The notes under the pieces are model-generated. The model worked only from the letters and a program-made list of their open reading frames with translations. It searched no databases and was not told where the DNA came from. Both the position numbers and the translations under genes were made by a program. 64,000 nucleotides of DNA from Poecilobothrus nobilitatus. Its lineage: Eukaryota; Arthropoda; Insecta; Diptera; Dolichopodidae. Below are positions 27,701 to 38,808 of this stretch, piece after piece. The stretch is taken from positions 29,714,496 to 29,778,495 of the forward strand of contig OX352774.1 in assembly GCA_947095535.1 (NCBI GenBank), written 5' to 3'. Positions within the stretch are counted from its first letter, which is position 1. The number at the start of each line of letters is the position of its first letter.

Positions 27701-30700
27701 AACATAAATCGCTTTAAATGGCTAAAATAGAAGGATAATTTCCAATAAGCAAAAATGTAAGTAGTGTTTTTTTTATTTATTTTTTTTTTTTTTTTTTAAT
27801 TTTCTTTATTGTGAATTCTTTTACTAATAATAAAAATTATTTTTCATTATTATCCAAATACATAATGTATATTTAAATAAAAAAATTAAAATTTTGTATT
27901 TTTTTTTTTTTTTGTTTTTTATTTCTTTTTAGGTATTCAAACAAATGGCCACTGCCGACCATTAAAAGTAAAAGGTGGACGCCGAACAAAAAAATTAGCT
28001 CCACTAATAGAAAATGAAAGAGAACGAATTTATGGTGATAGATATTATAAAGTATGATGTATATATGTATGTACATAAATATATAAAGTATATGTATGTA
28101 TGTATGTATGTATATAGCATATATTAAAAATAAAATAAAATAAAACATTAAAAGTATTTAAAAAAATTTTAAAAAATTAGTAAATCTGCAAAACAACATA
28201 TTTGATGATAAAATTTTATAATGCTACATTTTAAATCAGTATATAAAAAAAAATATTAGGGTTCGAATTTTTTTAAAAAGACTTAAATAGATAGAATATA
28301 TAGTATTAAAGTTTTTTGTCATACTTAATTCAAAAAATATTAATTTTTTTTTTTAATTTCTTTAAAATTCTCTACAACATTAAATATGATTGCTTTTAAA
28401 AATCAAGAATCTTAACTTTATATATTCTAGATCTCTGAACATCAGTATAATTTATTATTTATTAATTTATAGATACAATAATTTTTTTGAGTATTAATAC
28501 AATAAATATTTAAATTTATTTAAAATGAAAAAAAAATCCAATAATTAAAAAATTAAGTATAATGTTAATAAAATATCCGAATAATTTGAACCCTGCACTA
28601 TAATCTATATATACAAGGTGGAACAGACAATGCGTATCAACTTTTTAAGAAGGGAAGGAGTTGTTATTTTAAAATATAAAAGAAAAAAAAAATACTAGCT
28701 ATGTCAGGGGTGTTTTATCGATTGGTGATATTTTAAACTTCCGGAAAAGACCGGAAAAAGGTTTTTTTAGATCGGAAATTCACAGAATTTCATTATTTCT
28801 TAAATTGAAATTGCTAAAATTTATAAAGAAAAATATGACAGATTTAAAGATATTTTATTTTTATTAATTTTAAAGGGAAATAGTTAGAAAACAATAAAAA
28901 ATGATTAAGACAATTTTGACGTGGAATCCGAATTTGCTTTGAAAAATACCCGTTCTCAGTTAAAAATTATCTTGATTTCGGTAAATTTTCGCTCTAAAAA
29001 ATCTATTTCGGATCCTTTTCAGAAGTTTAAAATATCACTAATCAGTTAACCCAATCCTTCTTAAAAAGCTGATACGCATGGTCATATTCCGTGTACATAT
29101 ATAGATACAAAAAAAAAAAACTGTTAAATGTTTCTGTGACTTTTAATTTGAATTAAAAAAATTTAGCATTATTAATTATATAATGTACATACATATATGC
29201 ATATTCATATTATATATTGAATTTAATACATATTATTTAAAATTCAAAATATTAAAAAAAACAAACACAAACACAAAAACAAAAAAAAAAAACCAACAAT
29301 CAATTCTGATTTGACTTAAGTATTTTAAATTATATACTAAATTCATTTTAAATTTTTAATAAATTTATTATTTATATTAATATTATTAATTTTTATTTTA
29401 ATATCAATAATCGTTTATTTAATGTTTATTATTTAATTAAAATATTTAAAAATTTTTTGTTTTTTTTTTTTTTTTGATAATAAAATAAAATACAAATACT
29501 GTGATATAGTGTTAAAAAAGAAAAATATAAAAAAAAAAATCAAATTTTGAAGTGTTAATAAAAAACTAGAAAAAAAAATTTAAAAATAAAAAACTAAAAA
29601 ATAGGCAAAATATGTATAATTTATTAAATATGTAAAAAAAAAAAAAAATACAAAATACTTAAAATATACATAAATTTATTATTATTAATAAAATTATGAA
29701 ATTCAATTTGTAAAATAAAAACATAAAATAGTAAAATATATTATAATAATGTTTAAAAAATTTTAATTTTTTATTTTTTGTTTTATTCTTAAAAGGAAAT
29801 TTACTTTGAAAGAAAATTGAGCTTTTTTTTTTTAACATCTTCAGTTTCTCTAAAAAAATGATGGTGACTTTTAAAAATTTTTAATTCATAAATTTATTAT
29901 TTATATATATATCGTATTTATAATTTTTAATAATTCATAAATTTTCATATGTATACAATTTTAATATATTTTTTCTATACAGATTTGTTTTACTATCATG
30001 TACTTTTTTTCACTGTATATACTAAATAGGTTTGAGTATTCCTGTGTAATTTTCAAATAAGTTGTTTTTTAGAATCTTTTTTTGGTGAATCCTTCAAAAA
30101 CATTCTGCTTTGAAATATTTACCTCTTATAGTCCTCCATATTTTTTCTCTTTTTATTAAAGCTTTCGTTTATTTTTCAACAGCTGAAGTATCCGTATCAT
30201 TAATATACTCAGAGTTTCGTCTATATAAGAATATTGTATACTATGTTTGTCAAAACACAACATTCTGTTTTTCGATGCTTCTCCTTCACCTCGGATTTAT
30301 GCAATATATAGTTTTTTATTTCACATCTTTATTAATTTTTGTAATAATGATTATTTGATTATTTCATTAATTTTATTTTTAGTACTTTTTTAATCTTTTT
30401 TTTTTAGTACATACTTTTTAAACATATAGGAGGACTCGTTTTGTCTTGTAGGAATTGAATGCACAGTCTTGTTCCTTGATAATTTTGTTTTACAGTACTC
30501 TTTGTTTAATATATTCTGAATATTTATTTGCTGGTATTATGTTACATTGCTAATTAAATTTAAGATTCTTTAACAAAAATGCATACATTTAAAGTGATAT
30601 TGAATAATTTTCATTATCCATTTCTACGTTTTAAAATTTCCATAATTTCAAGAGATTTTTAAAAAGAAACTAAAAATGTTATAGAATTAAAAATATACAA

Positions 30701-33700
30701 ATAAATTTTAAATTATATACATATAGGTATTTTGTTATTCATCTAAAATTTATATATTAAAATTTGTTTTAAAATCATTATTCTAAAATTAAATAATTTA
30801 TTTCTTTTTATTTTAAATTAAAAATTAATAAAATGTAATAGATCGATCATGGGCAAGACGTGCTAGAAGTGGTACACCAAATAAGAAAAGACCAGAACTT
30901 TTAAATATTGATTTTGGTAATGAAAGAGAACGTACTAATTCACCATCACCAATGCCTGAACAAAAAGAACCTCAGCCTCAGGCGGTTACACAAGATCCGA
31001 AACCAAGGTAAATAAAAAATATTCTTTAATATTAAGCAAAAATTATTATACTATTTACAAATTAAAAAAAAAAAAATTCAAGATTTAAATGATTTAATAT
31101 TTTGAATGAAATGAATAGAAAAAATACATAATCACTTCAAATCTGCAAAATATTTTTTAATTTTTAAATTATACTTGAAAGCTAATACAAATATGACACA
31201 ATATTTTTTTTGTAGAATATCTAAAGAGTGGAGACAAAAAATCGAGTCCTGGTTACAAGCTAACGAGAATGATGAAAAACAAATTGATGATTATAAACGT
31301 AGGCGACGACTAACCAACAATAGAAGGTCGCTTGAAAACGACTCAGGTAAAATTCATATTGAGTTTTTCCAATCACAAATAAAATTTAATTTAACAGAAT
31401 TAAATCATTTTTTTTTTTTTTTTTGTATAACTTACAGAAAGCGAACGAAGTAAGTTAGATCCTCTGCCGGAAGAGAAAGCTACTGTAAACAGTAACGAAA
31501 AAGAAGCACAAAAAAGAATCAGTCAAAGCTGGGATCCATCATCCACAATAGATAAATTTGATGTAACGGGAACAATAATTGCCATTCAAGGTATAAACAC
31601 GTTTTATATAAACTATTTTTGTTTTTCCTAATTAAAAATAAATTTATATTAATAATTATATTTTAGATGATCAAGAAAATCGTAATCATAAAACGCAATG
31701 CAAAACGGAATCTAATTCCAATAGAAAATTCAACGAAAATGATTGTGAATCTAGTCTAAATGTAAAAAATGCACAACAAGAACAACGATTAAGTCCATCA
31801 CTTCAATCAATTGATGAAGAAGACTTACGTAGAAATGTTATACAAAAATTAGGTGGACATACACCAAATGATCGTCTACTTATATATATTAGAAGACCGT
31901 CCGAACCCAATTTAAATGAAAATTCATTAAAAAATTCAAACAATAATAATACAATTAAAAGTCCAACATTATCACCATATTCATCGCCAACTAACCAAAA
32001 ACAAAATTCAACTTTAATTTCTGTGAAATCACCGTCAACGACTGAACATGATAACAAAACTGTAGATAAAGTTTTAGATATTAGAAATGATTCAAATATA
32101 ATAAAAGTAAATTCTATGCCATATAATAGTGATAGCCATCCAGAAAAACAAAATAGAATTGAAATTGATTCAGATAATATTGAAACACCTCCAGTTGTTC
32201 GAAGATCAATTAATAGTAAAATAACAACAAATAGATTTACAAAAGATTTTGTAAAAAGTCCATTAGATGATAATAAAAATATTTCTGATTTAGATAAACA
32301 ATTAGAAAATGATCAATTAGGTCATTTTGATAGATTTTCATCAGCTCGTCGTACTAGACGTTATAAAAGACCAACAGATTATAGTAGTGGTAATGAAGAA
32401 ACATCTTCTAATCCACTTGAAACTATGTTGGTTTCAACACTTAAATCAGATCATAAAAACAGGGAAAATTATACAGAATTTAGGAATAATGACAATAAAA
32501 CCATAGATAAAATTGATTCGATTGTTGCTCCAGTTGATAGTAAAGAAAAACGTTTAAAACGTTGGCATGAACGTTTAAAAGATTTGGAGAGTACAAAAAA
32601 TGAAAACAATAATTCCACATCTGTTCAAGATAACAAAACAAATAATGGAAGACATATGAGTACCATTAATCAGGAAGATGTTAGAGAAGCAATTAAAAAT
32701 TTAAAATCGCCTACAAGTTAGTATAATTATAAATTTTCAATTATTTATATAAAATAATATTCTAATACATTTTTTATTTTAGATACACCTGAAAAAATTC
32801 TTGTACCACAAGAATTAAACAATATAAATTCCGTCATTCCAACAACGGTTACAATAACAAATCCATGTGTTAAAATACAAAATCATGAATTAAATGATGA
32901 AGGTTTTGAAGAAACTCAATCATTAGTTTCTGATACACAATCTCAAGGTAAAGAAAGTACTTCATCATATAATGAAGCAACAGATATTGCAGAATTAATG
33001 ACAAAAGAACAAAAATCTGTAAGAATAATACCGACAACAGCAACAACAACAACAGTTAGCAATAATAATGCATCAAAATTATTACGTACTGGTTCACAAA
33101 AATCTGGTATTCAAAGTACAGCAAATAAGAAAAAATTATTTGATAGAACAAGATCATTAAGAGGTTCAACAACAACAACATCATCTTCAAATGTTACATC
33201 AATACCATCAACTTATAATATGTCTACGAATTATAATGATACTTCTTCTTCAACTGGTATTTTATCATCATCTCAATTAGGTATACCACGTAGATCAAGT
33301 TCATTACGTAAAACTGATTCAAAATTATCAAATTCACCAGGAAATATATATATTAGTGGTGGTAATAAACGTGATGTTGAAAGAAGTAGTTCTAGAAATA
33401 GTTTACGTTCATCACGTTCATCATTAAATAGTGCAATATCAACAAGTACTGTAAAAAAAATGCCTCTTAAATCAGATTTAACTACATCATCTGTTATTGA
33501 TGGTACATCACCAAGTAAAAGACCATTAGCAACACAAAATTCATCATCACCATATAGTAGACCATCATCATATAGTACACTATCAAATTCTATTAGTAAT
33601 AATATTGTTAATAATAGTAATCGTGTACCAGCTAGTCGAAGCAGTTCAAGTGGTTCAAGTATTGGTCCAACAATACGTAGACCATTGCAAAAACCAAATA

Positions 33701-34029
33701 CTACAACAGTTGTATCAAGTGGTATCAGTATTTCAAATTTAAGTAATCCAAATTTTAAAGAAAATCAGTCATCTAGTGTTAAAACTCCTTTAATTAAAAC
33801 TTCTTTAATAGCAAATCGTTTAAATATTGCTGCATCACAGGGTAATCATAATAATTTAAATGTTATTAATACAACAATGAATAGTAATCGAACAAGAAAT
33901 AATATATCTAGTAATAATACTACAAATAGTAATAATTCTACAAATACAACAACAACTCGTTTAAGTGGTTTTATGCGCCCAACTACAGCCAGTTCAACGA
34001 AACGTTTCCAAACAGATTATAAAAAATAA
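14992..34029 (+). CDS. form3: Formin of the form3/INF2 class (18 coding exons)
   Basis: Formins nucleate and elongate unbranched actin filaments; the INF2 class can also sever and depolymerise them. Joining 18 exons at GT/AG sites gives one open frame of 1868 codons (1834 if the small exon at 27.9 kb is skipped). The order is an FH3/DID-type N-terminus (about residues 1-240), a low-complexity linker, a proline-rich FH1 (about 325-380), FH2 (about 412-800), then a long Ser/Thr/Asn-rich C-terminus. The first residues align with an internal position of vertebrate INF2, so the start skips part of the N-terminal repeat domain. Conservation of INDLK-like details such as ETLEYYK, RIRNEFIGLK and FLKQF supports the form3/INF2 class over diaphanous or DAAM. 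Introns range from under 100 bp to 3.3 kb. Codon use is strongly A/T-ending, as elsewhere in the window. The symbol is by family resemblance. Confidence 0.92.
15480..16480. other. Part of formin intron 1 with a small inverted-repeat element
   Basis: The intron from 15175 to 16806 has no coding signal. Within it, AACTGAAAATAATAAAAGAC near 16264 is mirrored by GAGTCTTTTTTCAGTTT ending at 16440, giving imperfect terminal inverted repeats around about 175 bp. That looks like a degenerate MITE. Confidence 0.4.
17660..17870 (+). repeat. Degenerate short tandem repeat in formin intron 2
   Basis: A unit of roughly 27-31 bp, approximately TTTTACTAAATAAATTCAGA, recurs about seven times with drift in length and sequence. 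It has no coding or splicing role that I can see. Confidence 0.6.
17975..18352. mobile_element. MITE-like inverted-repeat element in formin intron 2
   Basis: The left end has GTATTAGAGTATTTCAGGA and then ACTGAGATTAAAACTAGAAA. The right end carries their near reverse complements, TTTCTAGTTTTAGTCTCAGG and TCCTGAAATATTTGAACTC. Paired terminal repeats of about 70 bp around a non-coding core are typical of a non-autonomous DNA transposon. It ends about 65 bp before the acceptor of the next exon. Confidence 0.6.
18805..19060 (+). repeat. Three spaced direct repeats (GTTGGTTACAAAAT) in formin intron
   Basis: GTTGGTTACAAAAT occurs near 18806, 18932 and 19041; the last two extend to CAGAATT. Spacing is 127 and 109 bp, so this may be a decayed array of a unit of about 110-125 bp. 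The intervening sequence is only weakly similar by eye. Confidence 0.45.
21799..22746 (+). CDS. form3: Formin FH1-bearing exon and start of FH2
   Basis: One 316-codon exon in frame from the upstream block, between the acceptor ending at 21798 and a GT donor at 22747. It begins VADTPQEIPFLSILQHLLRI, the end of the N-terminal helical domain, then a linker with HCPNCRTIQNC, then Pro runs (APPPPPPPPTPP, APPPPPLP, LPPPPAPPP) forming FH1, the profilin-actin docking segment. FH2 begins at KTKMRTINWNKIPPSKV, with the lasso tryptophan. The CxxC...C piece could be a small metal site or chance. Confidence 0.93.
22833..24264 (+). CDS. form3: Formin FH2 actin-nucleation exons
   Basis: Exons 22833-22894, 22981-23169, 23252-23352, 23455-23704, 23794-23920 and 24012-24264 join without a frame break. 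Visible FH2 hallmarks are SLNVNIFLKQFRSS, LLKILPEVDEL, YKLRIESMLLKEEF, VGNFLNAGGYAGNAAGVKL, LTDIRANKPGMNLIHFV and the closing helix ADYFCEDSSTFKIEE followed by a basic coiled segment ENEKRRIQEEQ. All core elements are present, so the domain should be active. Introns here are only about 65-105 bp. Confidence 0.95.
24335..24637 (+). CDS. form3: Formin post-FH2 linker exon
   Basis: The exon opens after TTAG at 24331-24334 and encodes VSQCGTPVSDSENFLIVDQ, RRRIGSFNSNG and LMEFLRSSG, ending at a G|GTATGA donor. Failure to splice would add about 25 residues before a TAA at 24712. The exon ends in phase 1, so it can join either the small exon at 27933 or directly the exon at 30842. Confidence 0.85.
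26684..27020. mobile_element. MITE-like inverted-repeat element in formin intron
   Basis: CTGACTTCAGAATTGTA at the left end is mirrored by TACAATTTTGAAGTCAGGG at the right. Matching continues imperfectly inward (GTATTACTACAGTAT against ATACTTTGTAGTACTAC). The length is about 340 bp and the core is non-coding. Confidence 0.55.
27933..28057 (+). CDS. form3: Small formin exon, cassette or alternative last exon
   Basis: After the acceptor at 27931-27932 the frame reads GIQTNGHCRPLKVKGGRRT and ENERERIY. Two outcomes are possible. A GTGATA donor after 28034 gives a 102-nt exon that keeps phase and continues into DRSWARRA at 30842. Alternatively, read-through ends at TGA 28055-28057 with YYKV, giving a shorter formin without the Ser-rich tail. 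A (TATG)n microsatellite follows immediately. Skipping this exon also keeps frame. Confidence 0.65.
28605..29104. mobile_element. Foldback/MITE-like element, 500 bp, in formin intron
   Basis: The left end CTATATATACAAGGTGG...GCGTATCAACTTTTTAAGAAGG is mirrored at the right end, whose reverse complement reads CTATATATGTACACGG...GCGTATCAGCTTTTTAAGAAGG. A second inner pair (GTGATATTTTAAACTTCCGG against AGAAGTTTAAAATATCAC) extends the arms, so much of the element could fold on itself. There is no coding capacity. Confidence 0.7.
30842..34029 (+). CDS. form3: Formin C-terminal tail exons
   Basis: Exons are 30842-31007, 31216-31346, 31438-31590, 31667-32716 and 32783-34029 (TAA at 34027). They encode RSWARRARSGTPNKKRPELL, ISKEWRQKIESWLQANEND, SWDPSSTIDKFDVTGTI, a long acidic/polar region and NDEGFEETQSLVSDTQS. 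The last 340 or so residues are almost entirely Ser, Thr, Asn and basic, with SSSLRKTDSK and RSSRSSLNS patches. The short ordered motifs at each exon start are likely the conserved parts. The tail of this class can bind the N-terminal domain or microtubules; no such motif is certain here. Confidence 0.85.
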
Positions 34030-34700
34030 AATTTATTAAAATGTAGGAAAAATAAAAGAAAAAAAAATATATATATTTTTAATATCCCAAAAATAAATTT
34101 AAGTATAAAAGAATGAATTATAAAAGTTATTTAAAAAAAAAAAAAAGAAAAAAAAAACACAAAAAACAAAAAAATAATGGTGTCCCAAAAGTTAAGATTT
34201 TGGATGTAATCAAAAATACAATAAAAAAATAATTGTTAAATTTTACAAATTCTACAAGTTTTATATTAATTTTCGATACAATTTAGAAATTAAGCTAATT
34301 CCTGGATCTTAATCTGGGACCCCTTTTTAACTTTTTTTTTTTTTTTTTTTTATATTTTAATTAGCAAACATGATACCAAAACCGATAAAACAAATTAATA
34401 ATAATAATACAATAATTAAACGAAAAGTTGTTTTACTTGTGTGTATTGATTTAATATTAATACTTATTAATGTTACGAATTATATTATATATTTAAATAA
34501 TTTACTCATTTGTTATATACATACATATACTTATATATTTTTTTTTATAAGAATAATGTCACAAAAAAATTTTTTTTTTTTTTTGTTTCTATTATTTAAT
34601 TTTATATAAAAATATAAAAAAAAAACATTAAAATATTTTCATATATTAATTTACAGAATTTTGTAATTTCAATAGAAATAAAACATTGTTTGATTTTGTA
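34030..34700 (+). terminator. Formin 3' UTR with candidate poly(A) signals
   Basis: AATAAA occurs at 34051-34056, only 22 nt past the stop, and again at 34677-34682. The more distal signal would put the 3' end close to the convergent poly(A) signal of the orphan exon at 34806-34811. Confidence 0.4.
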
Positions 34701-35016
34701 TATACATAGGATGTTCTTATATTTTTCTATATTTAAGAAACAATGACATAAAAAAGTGTTTTAAAGAAAAATAATACAAAATTTAAAAACAAAGAAAAAG
34801 GATTCTTTATTCTTAATGTTCAATGAATGTTCCTCTGTAAACATTCAATTCTGCATTGAATATATTATTAATAATTATTAGTAAATTACATATCCATACA
34901 AAATGCATCCATAATACATACATAATACATAATAATGAAAATTATTAATATCCATATCCATACATAATAATAAAAATAATTATTTGCCATCAAATTTTGC
35001 CATTTTACTCATAAGT

Positions 35017-35174
35017 TTAATAATCAAATAATCCATTCATCCAATAAGAATATCCAACAAGAGAAAAAATTTTTGAATCCAATTTTGCACACGCTCTTTC
35101 TATATTCATTATATCATGATCATTAATATTACGATCATTTAACACTAAACATCTAACATAACAAACAAAGAATC
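35017..35174 (-). CDS. Orphan terminal exon of an unidentified gene
   Basis: On the reverse strand a T-rich tract and ACAG acceptor precede an open stretch reading FFVCYVRCLVLNDRNIND, then IERACAKLDSKIF and GYSYWMNGLFDY before TAA at 35017-35019. The composition is far less biased than surrounding noise, with Cys, Trp, Arg, Asp and Gly spread evenly. An AATAAA lies about 205 nt downstream (plus-strand TTTATT at 34806-34811). I do not recognise the protein and found no convincing upstream exon between it and MSL3. Its phase would fit the MSL3 exon ending at 37783, so an alternative MSL3 last exon is possible but unproven. Confidence 0.4.
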
Positions 35175-37470
35175 CTGTAAAAAAAAAAAATCACATTTAT
35201 TCTATTGTATTTCTTATCCTATAATGAATCTGGGTCTGATATTAGTATCTTATCCGATTTTAAAAATTATTTTTGTTTTTTTCTTTTGTATTTTGAATTA
35301 TTTTTCTTTAAAATATTTTTGTGAATTTTTTCTGTAAATTAATAATTTGGATACGAAATTCTTGCAGGATATCAGATTTATTTTGCTTCAAATTGAAAAA
35401 AAAAAAAAACTTTTATAATTATAATATTATCACTAAAAATAATAAAAAAAAAAAACAAAATAAGAATATAAAAAAAAAAAAGATATTAAAAAATTTTTTT
35501 TTCAAAATTATAAATATGTAGTTTTTATTTAATTTTTTTTTTGTTAAATATTATAATATTTGATATTATCTGATATTATCTTTAAAATAAAAAAAATTTT
35601 TTTTTTTTTTTTTAGTCATAGATATAAAATTTAAATATAAATGAAATTTTCATCAAAGAAAACAAAAATATATACATAATATAATATATTAAAAAATAAA
35701 ACTTTCGAATATAATCTCCTATTATTCTGATCAAAAGAAAAATTAATTTTTGAAAAGAATAAAAAAAAATATTTTTTATTTGTTTTATTTATTTATTGGC
35801 TTATTAGTGATCGTTACGATTATATTTAAACATTGATCCGAAAATAAATAAATAAAATTTTTATTTTAAAAATTTTGCTACATGCATTTCATAATTACAT
35901 AATTTTCAATTTTTCATTTATTATGTACTAGGAGAAATAGGAGATATTCAATTGTAGCTAAAATAAAAAAACAAAAAAAAAAAAACTTAAAATTAATAAA
36001 AAAAAATTATTAGATTGAAAATGTTTTATTTTTTAATTAATAAATAAACATTCAATTTTTATAAGAAATTGAATATTCTTAAATTTTCGAACTTTGGGTA
36101 TACAAAATATTTTTTTTTTTTTTTAATCGCTGAATTTTAATAAAAATAAAATTAAATAAAAAATATATATCTATATATAAATTAAAATGAATCTAATTTA
36201 ATTAGAAAATTTATTAAACAAAAAAATAAAATTTGTTTTAAAATTTCAAAGAAATTTTTTTTTTTTAATTTTTTTTCTTAAGACACTATTAATTTATATA
36301 ATTATTAAATTATAATCATTTAAATAAAAAAAAAAAAGGAAATTAAAAAGAATATAAATTGTATAAACCGTCCATTCTTAGAATGTTTTTAATAATTGTT
36401 GAAATAAACAAATAAATAAATTTAAAAAAAAAAATACACAAATTTAAAAATGAATAATAATAATAAAATAATATATATATACTGGTATATATATATTATA
36501 TGGTATATATATATATATAATTTATGTTTTATAAAATACATTAACAGGTTTATACTGAATTTTAAATTTTATTTTATTTCATTGTTTTGCTTTTTTATCT
36601 GTTTTATTAAAAATTAAGAGACTCTTTTTAAAACTAAACTAAACTAAACTTGTTCTCATTCTTATATAAAAAATTAACTTAATACTAGAATGATTTTTTT
36701 TTTTAGAAAATCTTCGAACTTCGAGTTGATTTTAATTGAACAAAATATCAAATTAAAAGTAAGAGTTTTATTTAAACTAACTAATTTTTTTGTAGCAAAA
36801 TTAATATTTGTCAATTCCCCTATAATGATAATATATTATCATTTTAATAAACCTTTTATAATAAATATTATAGATTTAAAATAGATATTTGAAAGCGGAG
36901 ATAACAATCTTTTCATATATCGTTAATACATAGTTAGTATGTGGTTTCAGAAAATTGTCCTTTGGATGCTAATACATATATTTTTTAAATTCGATTCTAG
37001 GAAAGCTTAAAAAATCTATAATAGGAATACATAGTTGTTTTATTTTTTTTATAGATTTATCATTTATTTTTGACTAATTAATAATATAAATAATATAATT
37101 ATTAAAATTAAGGATAAGATTGATATCTGCTTATGATAATTGCTGCGTTGAGATATTATGTGCATATAAAATGTTTTACATAGCATAATATGAACAACAT
37201 AATTTACGAAATTATAAAATAGCTATTTTTACATAAGCTTAATGAATGTGGAAATAAAACAAAACAAAGTATATTATAACTTTAACATTTCTTATTTTTT
37301 TTTTTCTCTTGGATTTTTGTAACCATATAAATTATGTTGTTATATTTAAATTAAATAAAATATATTATCTAACATACTTATATCTTAACGTTATCCTTAT
37401 ATTAAAAAAAAATTAAAATTAATTTAATATGATATTATCTTAATAAGATATATTTTCAGTAAGCAATTAA
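35175..37470. other. Intergenic AT-rich stretch, no gene seen
   Basis: Poly(A)/poly(T) runs, TA microsatellites (about 36.47-36.52 kb) and low-complexity reading frames only. A short reverse-strand open segment near 36.88-36.97 kb (PKDNFLKPHTNYVLTIYEK) follows an AG but has no donor I trust. Confidence 0.5.
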
Positions 37471-38808
37471 TTAATTTTTATTTGGTGAAAATGATGATTT
37501 TTGTGGACAATCTTTAAAATAATTTTGATCACTAAACCATTCTTTATGTGATTCCAAATACCTTAAAAATTTTATGTTTTAAAATCTTTTAATATTTAAT
37601 ATAAAATAATAATGATTATTTGTTTTACTTACATAACAAACGAATCTAAATGTTGTAGCAAGACTTTTAATTTTTCGTCACTTATTGTAGAAGCATTCAA
37701 AAAATCAGGTAATTTAACTAAAAAAAAATAAAATGTTTTTAGTTTATATATATAAAATATAAAAGAAAAACTATAGTTTTACTTATAAGTCTTGCTAAAT
37801 GAGTAGCACCAAACATCATAGAGGGTTCTGGTTCAGAATTTGATGGCAAGAGTTGCCATGACAATACTTTTTGTAAAAATTCTTTCACTTGAACTGGTAT
37901 GCCCAAACTTATTGGCGAAAATGACTTCAAATCTAAACTATTAGAATTGAAAGATGCTGTATGTGGTGTTGAACTACCAGAACTATTACTAGCTTTACTG
38001 TATAAAAAATATTTATAAAAGTAAATTAAAATTAAAAAAAAAAATATTAAGAATTTTAATTAAATACCTAGACAAACAATTTTCTAAAAGAACATCACAA
38101 TCATCACTACGACAAGATCTTAATTTTCGTCGGAGTGGTTCTTCTGAAGTTGATCCACTACCTTGAGCATCTGAACCAGTCTTATTAGAAATATTGTTAT
38201 TAGCACGATTTTCTGGATTTTCAAGATTATATAACAAATCAGAATCTGATTTTGGTAGTAGAAAATCTGGTGAAAGACCAAGAGAAGCTACATAAGCAAA
38301 ATTCTTTAAATTTTTATCCGACAGTAAAAATGCTGCTTCTTCTTTCTCATTTTTATATAAAAGATAATCAATTACGATAAAGTTCAAATAAACTCTCAAT
38401 CCATCCGCAACTTCTTTTAGAAGTGTAACACTTTAATTAAAAAAAAAAGCATTGTATTTCCATTACTTACACACTACCAAATGCAATTAAATTTATCTCT
38501 CTCTTACGTGTTAAACAGCTTTTCAAATTCCTTTTCTTTCTTTTCTATTTTTGATTGAGGATTACGTCTTCGTGGATTTTCAGGTTGAGATGATGAAAAT
38601 ACTAGTTTAATAGCACTCTGTTTTACAAAATTTTCCAAAATTGTTATAGCAGTAATTCTTGGTGGAAGAATATGTTGCTTATTATGATTTACAACCATAT
38701 CGTAATCATATTCCAAAAATTCTTTTAGTTTATCCCCAACCTTTAGTAACACTCGGTCCTCTTCATGAAAACTTTCGACTGAACTGCTATATGACTCTGT
38801 ATCACAAT
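37471..38808 (-). other. msl-3: MSL3 MRG-domain exons with inserted linker
   Basis: The MRG fold begins near [14 protein letters not shown] and [14 protein letters not shown], continues with [15 protein letters not shown] and [10 protein letters not shown], and ends with [16 protein letters not shown] and LLQHLDSFV. Between the halves is a low-complexity insertion of about 90 residues ([12 protein letters not shown] to [15 protein letters not shown]), typical of MSL3 rather than MRG15. This domain contacts MSL1 in the family. Confidence 0.85.
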
